Below are positions 29,310 to 40,469 of a DNA stretch of 64,000 nt, piece after piece. Position numbers and translations under genes: made by a program. The stretch covers positions 3,162,001 to 3,226,000 of the forward strand of contig NZ_CP095741.1 in the NCBI RefSeq assembly GCF_023078475.1, given 5' to 3'. Under the pieces are notes generated by a model that did no database searches, was not told the DNA's origin, and saw nothing but the letters and a program-made list of their open reading frames with translations. Each line of letters begins with the position of its first letter. Within the stretch, counting starts at the first letter, position 1. Source of the stretch: Luteibacter aegosomaticola. Lineage in GTDB: Bacteria > Pseudomonadota > Gammaproteobacteria > Xanthomonadales > Rhodanobacteraceae.

Positions 29310-30509
29310 ATGGCCATCAAGACCCCTACCCAAAAGCCCTTCCCCATCGAAGTCCGCGGTTCGGCTTCGCAGCCCCTTGGCATGAGTGCCACGCAGTTCC
29401 TGCGCGATTACTGGCAGAAGCGGCCGCTACTTATCCGCAATGCCTACCCTAATTTCGAGGCGCCGATCGAGCCGAACGACCTGGCTGGCCTGGCCTGCGA
29501 GGAAGGCGTGCTGGCTCGCCTCATCATTCATGACGAGAAGCGTGACAAGTGGACGGTGAAGACCGGCCCCTTCACTGAAGCCGAATTCGGCAAAACCCCG
29601 AAGCGGGACTGGACCCTGCTGGTCCAGGACGTCGACAAGTGGGATGCCGACGTGGCGTCGCTGCTCGATACCTTCAGCTTCCTGCCGACCTGGCGCGTTG
29701 ACGACATCATGATCTCGTACGCCGAGGACGGCGGCGGCGTGGGCGCCCACGTCGACCAGTACGACGTGTTCCTGCTGCAGGGCCTCGGCCAGCGCCACTG
29801 GGCGATCAGCAACGACCCGGACGCCCCGCTGGATTTCCGCGATGACGTGGAACTCAAGCAGCTGAAGACCTTCGAGCCCACCCATGAGTGGCTGCTCGAT
29901 CCGGGCGATATGCTTTACCTGCCCCCGGGCGTGCCGCACGACGGCGTGGCCCTGGGCGATTGCATGACGATTTCGCTGGGCATGCGCGCACCCTCGCAGG
30001 CCGAGCTCACCGGTGACCTCGCCGACTTCCTGGCTGAGCGCATGCCGGAAGAACTGCGTTACACCGACCCGGACCTGGCCCCGGCCAAGCGCGCGGGCGA
30101 GATCGATTCGGCGGCGCTAAACCGCCTGCGTGCGGCCCTGCCCTTCGCGGCCGCGCTGGACCGCGACCTGCTCGCTGACTGGTTCGGCCGCTTCATCACC
30201 CGCTACCGCAACGCCCAGGACGCGGTCCCGCCGCCGAAGGCGACCACGGCCGCGGCACTGGATAAGGCGATCGAGGGCGGTTCGACCTTTGTCCGCCATC
30301 CGTTCGCCCGCCTTGCCTGGGTCCGCGGCAAGAAGGACGCCACGCTTTATGTGAGCGGCGCCGCTTACGAGTGCCCGACCGAACTGGCCGAAACCCTCTC
30401 CGGCCAGCGCGAGCTGACCTTCGACAAGGCACCGGCAGCTGCGAAGGCGGTGCTGCTCGCCCTGGTCAACGACGGCCACCTCGGCATCCGCAAGGGCCGC
30501 CGCCGGTGA
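29310..30509 (+). CDS. roxA: JmjC/cupin ribosomal oxygenase (RoxA/YcfD-like, uL16 arginine hydroxylase)
   Basis: 399 residues. A 2-oxoglutarate/Fe(II) JmjC-type cupin: the HxD metal motif is GAHVDQYDVF, the distal His is in LYLPPGVPHDG, and the C-terminal winged-helix-like half (LADFLAERMPEELRYTDPDLAP ...) is as in E. coli YcfD, which hydroxylates an arginine of ribosomal protein uL16. It is probably the same function here. A TACAAT box ends seven bases before the ATG with no ribosome site in between, so a leaderless transcript is possible. The next gene overlaps its stop. Confidence 0.9.
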   Translation: MAIKTPTQKPFPIEVRGSASQPLGMSATQFLRDYWQKRPLLIRNAYPNFEAPIEPNDLAGLACEEGVLARLIIHDEKRDKWTVKTGPFTEAEFGKTPKRDWTLLVQDVDKWDADVASLLDTFSFLPTWRVDDIMISYAEDGGGVGAHVDQYDVFLLQGLGQRHWAISNDPDAPLDFRDDVELKQLKTFEPTHEWLLDPGDMLYLPPGVPHDGVALGDCMTISLGMRAPSQAELTGDLADFLAERMPEELRYTDPDLAPAKRAGEIDSAALNRLRAALPFAAALDRDLLADWFGRFITRYRNAQDAVPPPKATTAAALDKAIEGGSTFVRHPFARLAWVRGKKDATLYVSGAAYECPTELAETLSGQRELTFDKAPAAAKAVLLALVNDGHLGIRKGRRR

Positions 30510-31003
30510 CGGGCCCGGCGGACATGGCTCTCGTGGCGCAGGACCGGGCCGGTCTGGACGCCGCCCATGTCCGCCTCCTTTCGGTCGCCCGTTACCGGGC
30601 GTCGATCTACCTGCCGGTGATGGACCCCGGTGTACTGGAAAGTGACGAAGTTCACACTGAACTGCGCCGCCTGGCCACCAGTGGCCGGGCAGCCCGCATC
30701 CGCATCCTTACCCATGATGCCAATCGGGCCCACCGCGACGGGCACCGGCTGATCGCACTCAGCCAGCGTTTACCCACGGCCGTATCGATCCGCGTTCCAA
30801 CGGATGAGACACATCTCCACTACGGCTCGGCGTTCACCACCGCCGACGACGCGGGGGCTTATCTGTTCAGGCCCGTGTTTTCGCGGTTCGAAGCCGAAGG
30901 GTCCCTGGATGCCCTCGGCCAGACCTCTCGATTAATGGCCTATTTTGATGAGGTCTGGGAACGCGCGGAGCCCGCCTGGGAGATAAGACCACTGGGTATT
31001 TGA
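30506..31003 (+). CDS. Conserved hypothetical protein coupled to the JmjC oxygenase gene
   Basis: 165 residues if the GTG at 30506 is used, which overlaps the roxA TGA by three bases (GTGA); the ATG at 30524 is the alternative. The protein has no signal or membrane segment. Its fold looks alpha/beta, with RLLSVARYRASIYLPVMDPG and a central RIRILTHDANRAHRDGHRLI segment, as in small DUF proteins that accompany roxA in Xanthomonadales (PLD-like in some annotations). Translational coupling suggests a linked role with the ribosomal oxygenase, but function is unknown. Confidence 0.8.
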   Translation: MTGPADMALVAQDRAGLDAAHVRLLSVARYRASIYLPVMDPGVLESDEVHTELRRLATSGRAARIRILTHDANRAHRDGHRLIALSQRLPTAVSIRVPTDETHLHYGSAFTTADDAGAYLFRPVFSRFEAEGSLDALGQTSRLMAYFDEVWERAEPAWEIRPLGI

Positions 31004-31052
31004 TATCTCAGACATACGGCAAAAAGCTTGGCGCGGCGCAATGTCACGGGGC

Positions 31053-31058
31053 TATACT
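31053..31058 (+). promoter_or_regulatory. -10 element of the suc operon
   Basis: TATACT is preceded by TTGGCG at 31028-31033 with a 19-base spacer, somewhat long. Transcription would start near 31065, downstream of any earlier in-frame start of sucA, which supports the GTG at 31136. Confidence 0.5.
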
Positions 31059-31135
31059 TAACGGATTCTTTGCCGCGGGCGCGTCTTTCGCTCCACCCGC
31101 GACAGCCCGCCCTTTCCGTGTGTGCCGGTGGTGAC

Positions 31136-33985
31136 GTGAGCGCAAATCTGATCCGCGAGTTTTCCGAATCTTCCCAACTCGCCGGCGGCAACGCCGATTA
31201 CGTAGAGCAAATCTACGAGGCGTGGCTTTCCGACTCCGGCAGCGTTCCCGCCGAATGGGATGCCTATTTCAAATCCTTCAAGGGCCGCGAGGCCGGTGAT
31301 ATCGCCCATTCCGGCGCCATTGCCCGCATCGAAGCCGCGCAGAAGCAGCGCCGCACCGCTGGCGCCACTGTCGCCGCCCCGGCCGACAACGCTTACGCGC
31401 AGAAGCAGGCCGGCGTGCTCCGCCTGCTCACCGCCTATCGCTCGCGCGGCCACCTCGCCGCCAAGCTCGACCCGCTCGGCCTCACCGCCCCGGATGTCGA
31501 CGCTCCCGATCTCGGCCTGGCCTTCCACGGCCTTTCCGATGCCGACCTGAACACCGAATTCGATTGCGGCACCTTCGCCGGTGGCGGCCAGCGCATGGCC
31601 CTGCGCGATTTCTGGGCGAAGCTCAAGGCGATCTACACCGGCACCGTCGGCGCCGAGTTCATGTACATCTCCGACTACGACCAGCGCAGCTGGATCTACG
31701 CGCGCCTGGAAAAGGCTGCGGGTAATCCGGGCCTGCAGAAGGGCGAGAAGGTCCGCGTGCTCGAAGCGCTCACCGCGGCCGAAGGCCTCGAGCGTTACCT
31801 GCACACCAAGTACGTCGGCCAGAAGCGCTTCTCGCTCGAAGGCGGCGACAGCCTCATTCCCATGGTGGATGACGTGGTCCGCGCCGCCGGCGACAACGGC
31901 GTCAAGGAAGTCATCATCGGCATGGCCCATCGCGGCCGCCTGAACGTCCTCGTCAACATCCTCGGCAAGGCCCCCTCGCAGCTCTTCAACGAGTTCGAAG
32001 GCAAGTTCGAGCACGACGACAGCCCGATGCACACGGGCGACGTGAAGTACCACATGGGCTTCTCGGCCGATGTCAAAACCCCGAACGGTGGCGTGCACGT
32101 CGCGCTGGCGTTCAACCCTTCGCACCTGGAAATCGTCAACCCGGTGGTCGCCGGCTCGGTGCACGCCCGCCAGGGCCGCCGTCGCGATACCGCGCTCGAG
32201 AAGTCGCTGGCCCTGCTGATCCACGGCGACGCCGCCTTCGCGGGCCAGGGCGTCAACATGGAGCTGCTGCAGATGTCGCAGGCCCGTGGCTTCGCCATCG
32301 GCGGCACACTGCACATGGTGGTGAACAACCAGGTGGGCTTCACGACGTCCAAGCGTGAAGACTCCCGCTCCACCCTGTACTGCACCGACCTCGCCAAGAT
32401 GGTCAACGCGCCGGTGTTCCACGTGAACGGCGACGATCCGGAAGCCGTCATCCAGGTCACCCGCCTGGCCTACGAGTTCCGCAAGCAGTTCAAAAAGGAT
32501 GTGGTCATCGACCTCGTCTGCTACCGCCGCCACGGCCACAACGAGGCCGATGAGCCAGCAGCGACGCAGCCGCTGATGTACCAGATCATCCGCAAGCGCC
32601 CGACCACGCGTGATCTCTACGCGCAGGCGCTCGTGAAGGATTCGACCATCAGTGCCGACGACGGCCAGAAGATGCTCGACGATTACCGTGGCCGCCTGGA
32701 AAAGGGCGCCTCGCTGATCTCGATCGATCCGAACCCGACCCGCGACATCCCGGTCGACTGGACCCGCTTCATCGGCAATTCGCTGTCGATGGACGTGGAC
32801 ACCGGCGTGCCGCGCGAGAAGCTCGCCAAGGTGCTCGACACGATCCTCAACGTGCCGGCCAACGTCACCCTGCACGCCCGTGTCGCCAAGATCTACGACG
32901 ACCGCCGCAAGATGGCGTCGGGCGAGCTCCCGGGTGACTGGGGCTTTGCCGAGAACCTTGCCTACGCCACGCTGATCGAGGAAGGCAACGACCTGCGCAT
33001 CGTCGGCCAGGATGCCGGCCGCGGCACGTTCTTCCATCGCCACGCGGTGCTGCACGACCAGAACAGCGATGACACCTACATGCCGCTCGCCACGGTCCGT
33101 AAGGACGCCCGCGTCGACGTGATCGATTCGCTGCTCTCCGAAGAAGCCGTCATGGCCTTCGAGTACGGCGAAGCCACCACCTCGCCGGACCAGCTCACCA
33201 TCTGGGAAGGCCAGTTCGGCGATTTCGCCAACGGCGCCCAGGTCGTGATCGACCAGTTCATCAGCTCGGGCGAAGCCAAGTGGGACCGCCTCTGCGGCCT
33301 CACCCTGCTCCTGCCCCACGGCCAGGAAGGCGCCGGCCCGGAGCATTCCTCCGCCCGCCTCGAGCGCTTCCTGCAGCTGTGCGCGCTCGACAACATGCAG
33401 GTCTGCGTGCCGACCACGCCGGCGCAGGCGTTCCACATGATCCGTCGCCAGCAGGTGCGCCCGGTACGCAAGCCGCTGATCGTCATGACGCCGAAGTCAC
33501 TGCTGCGCCACAAGCTGGCCGTGTCCTCGCTGGATGAGCTGGCCAACGGCAAGTTCCAGCTGGTGATCGGCGAGCACCGCGACCTGCAGGCCAAGAAGGT
33601 CAAGCGCGTCGTGCTGTGCTCGGGCAAGGTCTACTACGACCTGCTCGAAGAAGCCGAGAAGAAGGGCATCACCGATGTCGCCATCGTGCGCGTCGAGCAG
33701 CTGTACCCGTTCCCGCGTCCGGAAGTCTCGCTCGAACTGGAAAAGTACCCCTCCGCGAAGGAAGTGGTCTGGTGCCAGGAAGAGCCGATGAACCAGGGCG
33801 CATGGTTCCAGATCCGTCACCACCTGCAGGCCTGCATCGGGTCGAAGCAGAGCCTGTCCTACGCTGGACGCTCGCGCTCGCCCTCGCCGGCCCCGGGCCA
33901 TCTCAATACCTACCTCGCCGAACAGGCGGCCCTCGTCGAGCAAGCGCTCGTCGCGCCCGTCGGCACCGATCACGCAGCGGAGTAA
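31136..33985 (+). CDS. sucA: 2-oxoglutarate dehydrogenase E1 component
   Basis: 949 residues from GTG 31136 ([15 protein letters not shown]); this start is downstream of the likely promoter and matches family length (E. coli 933). It is the thiamine-diphosphate decarboxylase of the 2-oxoglutarate dehydrogenase complex in the TCA cycle. N-terminal E2-binding segment, then the ThDP domain ([26 protein letters not shown], the ThDP/Mg motif [11 protein letters not shown]...NNQVGFTTS), then the transketolase pyrimidine domain ([11 protein letters not shown]) and the C-terminal domain. It is followed seven bases later by sucB. Confidence 0.97.
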   Translation: MSANLIREFSESSQLAGGNADYVEQIYEAWLSDSGSVPAEWDAYFKSFKGREAGDIAHSGAIARIEAAQKQRRTAGATVAAPADNAYAQKQAGVLRLLTAYRSRGHLAAKLDPLGLTAPDVDAPDLGLAFHGLSDADLNTEFDCGTFAGGGQRMALRDFWAKLKAIYTGTVGAEFMYISDYDQRSWIYARLEKAAGNPGLQKGEKVRVLEALTAAEGLERYLHTKYVGQKRFSLEGGDSLIPMVDDVVRAAGDNGVKEVIIGMAHRGRLNVLVNILGKAPSQLFNEFEGKFEHDDSPMHTGDVKYHMGFSADVKTPNGGVHVALAFNPSHLEIVNPVVAGSVHARQGRRRDTALEKSLALLIHGDAAFAGQGVNMELLQMSQARGFAIGGTLHMVVNNQVGFTTSKREDSRSTLYCTDLAKMVNAPVFHVNGDDPEAVIQVTRLAYEFRKQFKKDVVIDLVCYRRHGHNEADEPAATQPLMYQIIRKRPTTRDLYAQALVKDSTISADDGQKMLDDYRGRLEKGASLISIDPNPTRDIPVDWTRFIGNSLSMDVDTGVPREKLAKVLDTILNVPANVTLHARVAKIYDDRRKMASGELPGDWGFAENLAYATLIEEGNDLRIVGQDAGRGTFFHRHAVLHDQNSDDTYMPLATVRKDARVDVIDSLLSEEAVMAFEYGEATTSPDQLTIWEGQFGDFANGAQVVIDQFISSGEAKWDRLCGLTLLLPHGQEGAGPEHSSARLERFLQLCALDNMQVCVPTTPAQAFHMIRRQQVRPVRKPLIVMTPKSLLRHKLAVSSLDELANGKFQLVIGEHRDLQAKKVKRVVLCSGKVYYDLLEEAEKKGITDVAIVRVEQLYPFPRPEVSLELEKYPSAKEVVWCQEEPMNQGAWFQIRHHLQACIGSKQSLSYAGRSRSPSPAPGHLNTYLAEQAALVEQALVAPVGTDHAAE

Positions 33986-33992
33986 GGCAAGC

Positions 33993-35216
33993 ATGTCCAT
34001 CGAAGTCAAAGTCCCGGTCCTGCCCGAGTCGGTCTCCGACGCGCTCATCGCCACCTGGCACAAGAAGGCCGGCGACGCGGTCAAGCGTGATGAAAACCTG
34101 CTGGACCTCGAAACCGACAAGGTCGTGCTCGAAGTCCCCTCGCCGGTCGACGGCGTGCTGAAGGAAATCAAGTTCGAGGAAGGCTCCACCGTCACCTCGA
34201 GCCAGGTCATCGCCGTGATCGAGGAAGGCGCCGCCGCTGCTGCGCCCGCCCCGGCCGCTGCTGCCCCGGCTGCTGCCCCGGCTGCTGCCGCTGCCGAAGC
34301 CCCCAAGGCCGAGAAGACCGACGCGCCGAAGGGCGTGGACGAGCTCTCGCCGGCCGGCCGCCGCGTGGCCGTCGAAGAAAACATCGATCCGTCCAAGGTC
34401 GCAGGTACCGGCCGCGATGGCCGCGTGACCAAGGAAGACCTGGTCAACGCCGGCAAGGGCGGTAGCGCCCCGGCAGCCGCCGCTTCGGCCCCGGCTGCCA
34501 AGCCGACCCCGGGTTCGCGTCCGGAAGAGCGCGTGCCGATGACCCGCATCCGCACCCGCATCGCCGAGCGCCTGATGCAGTCGAAGAACTCGATCGCGAT
34601 GCTCACCTCGTTCAACGAAGTGAACCTCGCCGAGGTGGTGAAGCTGCGCAAGGCCCTGGGCGAGCAGTTCGAAAAGGCCAACGGCGTGAAGCTGGGCTTC
34701 ATGAGCTTCTTCGTGAAGGCCGCGACCGAAGCGCTGAAGCGCTACCCGGTCATCAACGCCTCGGTCGATGGTTCGGACATCATCTACCACGGCTACCAGG
34801 ACATCTCGATCGCCGTGTCGACCGAGAAGGGCCTCGTGACCCCGGTGCTGCGCGACGTGCAGGACATGTCGTTCGCGGATGTCGAGAAGGGCATCATCGG
34901 TTACGCCAAGAAGGCGCGTGACGGCAAGCTTGGCCTGGACGACCTCCAGGGCGGCACCTTCACCATCACCAACGGCGGCACCTTCGGTTCGCTGCTCTCC
35001 ACCCCGATCGTGAACCCGCCGCAGAGCGCCATCCTGGGCATGCACACGATCAAGGAGCGCCCCATCGTCGAGAACGGCCAGGTCATCGCCGCCCCGATGA
35101 TGTACCTCGCCCTGTCGTACGACCATCGCATCATCGATGGCAAGGACGCGGTGCTGTTCCTGGTCGATATCAAGAACCAGCTGGAAAACCCGCAGCGGAT
35201 GCTGCTCGGCCTCTGA
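33993..35216 (+). CDS. sucB: Dihydrolipoyllysine succinyltransferase E2 of the 2-OGDH complex
   Basis: 407 residues. Lipoyl domain (residues about 2-77, lipoyl-Lys in [13 protein letters not shown]), an Ala/Pro-rich hinge, a peripheral-subunit-binding domain ([26 protein letters not shown]) and the acyltransferase core ending with the catalytic [13 protein letters not shown]. It forms the 24-mer core transferring succinyl to CoA. It starts seven bases after sucA, in the same operon. A strong terminator follows before lpdA. Confidence 0.97.
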   Translation: MSIEVKVPVLPESVSDALIATWHKKAGDAVKRDENLLDLETDKVVLEVPSPVDGVLKEIKFEEGSTVTSSQVIAVIEEGAAAAAPAPAAAAPAAAPAAAAAEAPKAEKTDAPKGVDELSPAGRRVAVEENIDPSKVAGTGRDGRVTKEDLVNAGKGGSAPAAAASAPAAKPTPGSRPEERVPMTRIRTRIAERLMQSKNSIAMLTSFNEVNLAEVVKLRKALGEQFEKANGVKLGFMSFFVKAATEALKRYPVINASVDGSDIIYHGYQDISIAVSTEKGLVTPVLRDVQDMSFADVEKGIIGYAKKARDGKLGLDDLQGGTFTITNGGTFGSLLSTPIVNPPQSAILGMHTIKERPIVENGQVIAAPMMYLALSYDHRIIDGKDAVLFLVDIKNQLENPQRMLLGL

Positions 35217-35240
35217 TGGCCGGTTAAACGCCAGATGTGA

Positions 35241-36758
<1,518 letters not shown>

Positions 36759-36770
36759 GCCTGCGTGAAC

Positions 36771-36807
36771 AAAGCCCGCCCATGCGAGTAGCATGGGCGG
36801 GCTTTTT
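36771..36807 (+). terminator. Intrinsic terminator after lpdA
   Basis: A 15-bp perfect stem (AAAGCCCGCCCATGC / GCATGGGCGGGCTTT) with a GAGTA loop and a T-run ends the suc-lpd unit 13 bases after the stop. Confidence 0.92.
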
Positions 36808-36828
36808 CGTTTCTAGCACGGTGTTTTT

Positions 36829-36923
36829 GTAGGAGCTCACCCTGTGAGCGACATCTCTCGCGACGACGCGGCAGGCCCTGCGGCTCTTTCGCGTACGGCG
36901 TCGCTCACAGGGTGAGCTCCTAC
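36829..36923. repeat. GTAG-REP doublet (GCTCAC variant)
   Basis: Inverted pair with head GTAGGAGCTCACCCTGTGAG and reverse copy ending CTCCTAC at 36923. Compared with the common form GCCCAC-CCT-GTGGGC, both stem strands changed (GCTCAC-CCT-GTGAGC), so the hairpin is kept. It lies between the lpdA terminator and the LOG gene ribosome site. Confidence 0.9.
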
Positions 36924-36944
36924 AAGCACATCGGAGAATGCACC

Positions 36945-37535
36945 ATGCGTGATATCAAAGCCCTTTGCGTCTACTGCGGCTCGAGCAGCGGCGGACGGCC
37001 GGAATACACCGAAGCGGCAAAAGCCTTCGGCACCCGCCTCGCAAAGGAAAACATCGCCCTCGTCTACGGCGGCGGCAAGGTCGGCCTGATGGGGACGGTA
37101 GCCGATGCGGTCATCGCCGCGGGCGGCAAGGTCATCGGCGTGATCCCGCGCCAGCTGGTCGAGAAGGAAGTGGCCCACGTCGGCCTGTCCGAGCTGCACG
37201 TCGTCGAGACCATGCACGAACGCAAGACGCGCATGTACGAACTCTCCGATGCCTTCGTCGCCCTGCCCGGCGGCTTCGGCACCATGGACGAAATGTTCGA
37301 GATGCTCACCTGGGCCCAGCTCGGCCTGCACACCTACCCTTGCGCCTTCCTCGACGTGCTCGGCTTCTACAAGGGTCTGGCCGCGAGCATGGACCACATG
37401 GTGGCCGAGGGCTTCGTGAAGTCCGTGCAGCGTGACCAGGTCTGGTTCGGCGACAGCATCGACGCCGTCTTCGACTGGATGAAGACCTACGAATCCACCT
37501 ACACCCCCAAGTGGATCACCAAAGAGTCGGTATAA
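36945..37535 (+). CDS. LOG-family cytokinin riboside 5'-monophosphate phosphoribohydrolase
   Basis: 196 residues (TIGR00730 family). Rossmann-type fold with the N-terminal ALCVYCGSSSGG and the family signature PGGFGTMDEMFE, which binds the nucleotide phosphate and supplies the catalytic Glu. Such enzymes cleave N6-modified or plain AMP to base and ribose 5-phosphate; the annotation as a cytokinin-activating enzyme is a family name, and in bacteria nucleotide salvage is also likely. The ATG at 36945 has GGAGA upstream, directly after a REP doublet. Confidence 0.9.
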   Translation: MRDIKALCVYCGSSSGGRPEYTEAAKAFGTRLAKENIALVYGGGKVGLMGTVADAVIAAGGKVIGVIPRQLVEKEVAHVGLSELHVVETMHERKTRMYELSDAFVALPGGFGTMDEMFEMLTWAQLGLHTYPCAFLDVLGFYKGLAASMDHMVAEGFVKSVQRDQVWFGDSIDAVFDWMKTYESTYTPKWITKESV

Positions 37536-37549
37536 AGCACGCCCCACCG

Positions 37550-37643
37550 TAGGAGCCCACCCTGTGGGCGACGCCGTTCGCGGCAGTGCTACAGGGCCTG
37601 CAACGGTATCGCGAAAGATGTCGCCCACAGGGTGGGCTCCTAC
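37550..37643. repeat. GTAG-REP doublet
   Basis: Inverted pair with heads GTAGGAGCCCACCCTGTGGG and inner arms CGACGCCGTTCGC / GCGAAAGATGTCG. It starts 14 bases after the LOG stop and ends 29 bases before the reductase start. Confidence 0.92.
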
Positions 37644-37672
37644 AACTCAGCAACTGGCGGGAGAAGCAGCCG

Positions 37673-38665
37673 ATGCCATCCATGAAGGCTTTCCGAATCC
37701 ACAACGACGACGCCGGCTACCGCGGCGCCATCGAAACCATGGACACCGACGCCCTTTCGCCCGGCGAGATCCTGGTCAAGGCCGAGTACTCCTCGGTGAA
37801 CTACAAGGATGCGCTGGCCGGCACCGGCAAGGGCAAGATTCTCCGCCAGTACCCGCTTAACGGTGGCATCGACGTGGCTGGCACCGTGGTCGCCTCAGCC
37901 GACCCGGCGTTCCGCGAAGGCGATAAGGTGCTGGCGACCGGCAGCGGCCTCTCAGAGACGCGCGATGGCGGCTACGCGGAATACGCCCTCCTGCCAGCCG
38001 CCCTCACCATCCCCCTGCCCGCCACGCTGAGCACGCGCGAGGCGATGATCCTGGGCACGGCGGGCTTCACCGCAGCGCTGGCCCTGCTGCGCATGCTGGA
38101 TAACCGCCAACGCCCGGAGATGGGCCCGATCGCCATCACCGGTGCCACGGGCGGCGTGGGCATGCTGGGCATCGACATCTTCACGCGCGCCGGTTTCACC
38201 GTGCACGCCGTGAGCGGCAAACCGGATCACTTCGATGTCCTGCGCGGCATCGGCGCGGCCGAATGCATCGATCGCCACCAGCTCGCCTTCAGCGGCAAGC
38301 CCATGGAGTCGGCGAAGTACGGCGGCATGCTGGATAACGTCGGCGGCAACATGCTGGCCGGGTTCCTCCCGCTCATCGCGCCTTACGGCAACGCCGCCAT
38401 CTGCGGGCTGGCGGGCAGCCCTGAGCTGCCCACTACCGTCATGCCCTTCATCATCCGTGGCGTCAGCGTGCTGGGCGTGGCTTCGGCCGGCACGGCCCGC
38501 GACATCCGCGATGAGGTATGGCGCCGCCTGGGTGGTGACTGGAAGCCGCGCCACCTGGACACGATCTGCACGAAGGAAGTGGCCCTGGCCGATGTCGCCA
38601 GCGTCTTCGATACCATGCTTTCCGGCGGCTCCTTCGGCCGAACCCTGGTGAAGATCGCCGGATAA
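37673..38665 (+). CDS. YhdH/AcuI-type MDR oxidoreductase (acrylyl-CoA reductase family)
   Basis: 330 residues from MPSMKAFRIH; an ATG at 37682 is equally possible. A zinc-free medium-chain dehydrogenase/reductase: GroES-like N-terminal domain (ILVKAEYSSVNYKDALAGTGKG) and NADPH-binding Rossmann domain (VTGATGGVGMLG type, here ITGATGGVGMLGI). The set of motifs matches the YhdH/YhfP group, which includes acrylyl-CoA reductase AcuI. The physiological substrate is unproven. Single gene after a REP doublet. Confidence 0.9.
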   Translation: MPSMKAFRIHNDDAGYRGAIETMDTDALSPGEILVKAEYSSVNYKDALAGTGKGKILRQYPLNGGIDVAGTVVASADPAFREGDKVLATGSGLSETRDGGYAEYALLPAALTIPLPATLSTREAMILGTAGFTAALALLRMLDNRQRPEMGPIAITGATGGVGMLGIDIFTRAGFTVHAVSGKPDHFDVLRGIGAAECIDRHQLAFSGKPMESAKYGGMLDNVGGNMLAGFLPLIAPYGNAAICGLAGSPELPTTVMPFIIRGVSVLGVASAGTARDIRDEVWRRLGGDWKPRHLDTICTKEVALADVASVFDTMLSGGSFGRTLVKIAG

Positions 38666-38699
38666 GTGCCTGCGCAGACAGGTTTCGGGCGTCACACCA

Positions 38700-38727
38700 T
38701 TGATACAGGGCGGAGGGCCGGTAGAAT
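38700..38727 (+). promoter_or_regulatory. Promoter of the PilH-like gene
   Basis: TTGATA (38700-38705) and TAGAAT (38722-38727) with a 16-base spacer give a good sigma-70 promoter, leaving a leader of about 113 bases before the ATG. Confidence 0.65.
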
Positions 38728-38846
38728 GGGCCATCGCCAAAGGCTACACGCGCGACGGTTTAACGTCGCCGAAAGACACGCGGCGGCCGCTGGAATGCGG
38801 CCGCATCAAAGGAACATCATCGGGCAAAGCCCGGGGGAATCACTTA

Positions 38847-39212
38847 ATGGCTCGTATCCTGATCGTCGACGATTCGCCGTCGCAGCTCCTGGGCATCAAG
38901 CGCATCGTTGAAAAGCTGGGCCATGAGGCGCTCACGGCTGAAGACGGCGCCGCCGGCGTCGAAGCCGCCAAGCGCGAACTTCCCGACCTGATCCTGATGG
39001 ACGTGGTCATGCCGAACCTCAACGGGTTCCAGGCCACCCGCACCATCAGCAAGGAAGAAACCACCAAGCACATCCCCATCATCCTGGTGACCACCAAGGA
39101 CCAGGACACCGACAAGGTATGGGGCCTCCGCCAGGGCGCGAGGGATTACGTGGTCAAGCCGATCAAGGAAGAAGAGCTGGTCAAAGCGCTCAAGACCCAC
39201 CTGCCCGCCTGA
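38847..39212 (+). CDS. pilH: Stand-alone CheY-like response regulator (PilH-like)
   Basis: 121 residues, receiver domain only: MARILIVDDSPSQLLGIKRI, phospho-Asp in LILMDVVMPNLNGFQATR, and the conserved VTTKDQDTDKVWGLRQGARDYVVKP. The last block and MARILIVDDSP are hallmarks of PilH, the twitching-motility receiver of the Pil-Chp chemosensory pathway in P. aeruginosa. No pilG, pilI or pilJ is adjacent in this window, so the gene is an orphan here and the kinase must be encoded elsewhere. Assignment is by motif resemblance. Confidence 0.85.
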   Translation: MARILIVDDSPSQLLGIKRIVEKLGHEALTAEDGAAGVEAAKRELPDLILMDVVMPNLNGFQATRTISKEETTKHIPIILVTTKDQDTDKVWGLRQGARDYVVKPIKEEELVKALKTHLPA

Positions 39213-39237
39213 CCCCTCTCCCGAACGCACGCTCGCC

Positions 39238-39415
39238 GCAGGAGCCCACCCCGTGGGCGACACCGTTCGCCGTAACGCTGTAGGAGCCCACCCTGTGGGC
39301 GACGCCGTTCGCCGTAACGCTGTAGGAGCCCACCCTGTGGGCGACGCCGTTCGCGTTAACGCCGCAGGACCTGGGCGGTGAGGCGAAAGATGTCGCCCAC
39401 AGGGTGGGCTCCTAC
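39238..39415. repeat. GTAG-REP cluster: three tandem 42-bp units plus one inverted copy
   Basis: Direct copies begin at 39238 (variant GCAGGAG...CCCCGTGGG), 39280 and 39322, exactly 42 bases apart, each with GAGCCCACCCTGTGGGCGAC and the tail GCCGTTCGC. An inverted copy closes the cluster at 39392-39415. It fills most of the space between the PilH-like gene and the convergent dnaJ-like gene. Confidence 0.92.
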
Positions 39416-39454
39416 GGCAGAGCTCCTCCGCCGTGGGCCACCCATCGAGCCCCA

Positions 39455-40375
39455 TCAGCGGCGCGGATCGAAATCCTTGAATGCGTCTTTGAATTCCGCG
39501 TAAGCCGCTTGTTCTTCATGGGTTTCCGGCACAGGGACCCGAATTTCCAGCACCACGATCTGGTCGCCCGGCTCACTACCCGGCAGGCCACGCCCCTTCA
39601 GACGCAGCTTGCGGCCGGATTGCGTTCCGGCAGGGATACGCAGGTCCACCGCTCCACCCAGGGTCGGCACAGCCACGGTCGCGCCCAGTGCGGCCTCCCA
39701 CGGCGAAATCGGCAGGGTGTGCGTCACGGTACGGCCATCGAGGCGGAACCGCGCGTCGTCACGAATGGCGATTTCCAGCAGCAGGTCGCCCGACGGACCG
39801 CCGCCGCTACCCGGATGCCCCTGCCCGCCAAGGCGGATGGTCTGGCCACTGCTGATGCCGGCCGGGATCTTCACTTCGAGCACGCGCTCGCCGCCCGACG
39901 AATCGTTCAGCACCACGCGCGTCTTGCCGCCGTTGTAGGCCGTCTGCAGGTCGGTCTCGATCTTCGCGTTGATATCGCGCCCACGGCGCGCCTGGGCCTG
40001 CTGCGAGCGGCCACGGGCACCGCCACCGCCGAACAGGCTTTCGAAAAAGTCGCTGAAATCGCCGCGGCCGGCACCACCGCCCATGTCGCCAAAATCGAAA
40101 CCGCCACCGCCGCCCTGACCCCAGCCCGGCGGCGGCCGGAACTGCTCGCCCTGGCGGTAGCCGCCAGCGCGGAACTGATCGTACTGGCGACGCTTCTCCG
40201 GATCCTTGAGGGCCTCGTTGGCCTCATTCACCGCTTTGAACTTCTCTTCCGCACCCGCTTCCTTGTTCTTGTCCGGGTGGTACTTGCGCGCCAGCTTCCG
40301 ATACGCCGCCTTGATCTCGGCGTCGGTGGCTTCGGGTTTTACCCCAAGAATCTCGTAGTAATCCTTGAACTCCAC
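39455..40375 (-). CDS. cbpA: DnaJ-domain protein, CbpA-like
   Basis: 306 residues from GTG 40375 (GGGAGAG upstream). J domain at residues 4-70 ([33 protein letters not shown] with the HPD motif), a Gly/Phe-rich linker, and two C-terminal substrate-binding beta domains without zinc fingers, the type B layout of CbpA ([28 protein letters not shown]). It is a Hsp70 co-chaperone. Downstream of an Hsp20 gene but separated from it by a terminator, the pair forms a small heat-shock locus. Confidence 0.92.
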   Translation of the reverse strand: MEFKDYYEILGVKPEATDAEIKAAYRKLARKYHPDKNKEAGAEEKFKAVNEANEALKDPEKRRQYDQFRAGGYRQGEQFRPPPGWGQGGGGGFDFGDMGGGAGRGDFSDFFESLFGGGGARGRSQQAQARRGRDINAKIETDLQTAYNGGKTRVVLNDSSGGERVLEVKIPAGISSGQTIRLGGQGHPGSGGGPSGDLLLEIAIRDDARFRLDGRTVTHTLPISPWEAALGATVAVPTLGGAVDLRIPAGTQSGRKLRLKGRGLPGSEPGDQIVVLEIRVPVPETHEEQAAYAEFKDAFKDFDPRR

Positions 40376-40417
40376 AGGCTCTCCCGCCGGGCTTGTGTCT
40401 GAATATGAAATGGAAAA

Positions 40418-40447
40418 GGCCCGCGGTGGTCCAAACCACCGCGGGCC
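40418..40447 (-). terminator. Terminator between the Hsp20 and DnaJ-like genes
   Basis: A 13-bp stem (GGCCCGCGGTGGT / ACCACCGCGGGCC) with a TTGG loop on the reverse strand is followed by TTTTCC. It lies 23 bases after the Hsp20 stop and 43 bases before the GTG of the DnaJ-like gene. Confidence 0.88.
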
Positions 40448-40469
40448 ATGCAGCCAAGCTTAGACCGAA

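Noticed and set aside
31058..33436. A 792-codon reverse frame under sucA
   Set aside because: Shadow of the strongly biased third positions of sucA; no family resemblance.
39238..39415. CRISPR-like array
   Set aside because: Only three 42-bp direct units, no unique spacers, and the unit is the same REP found elsewhere.
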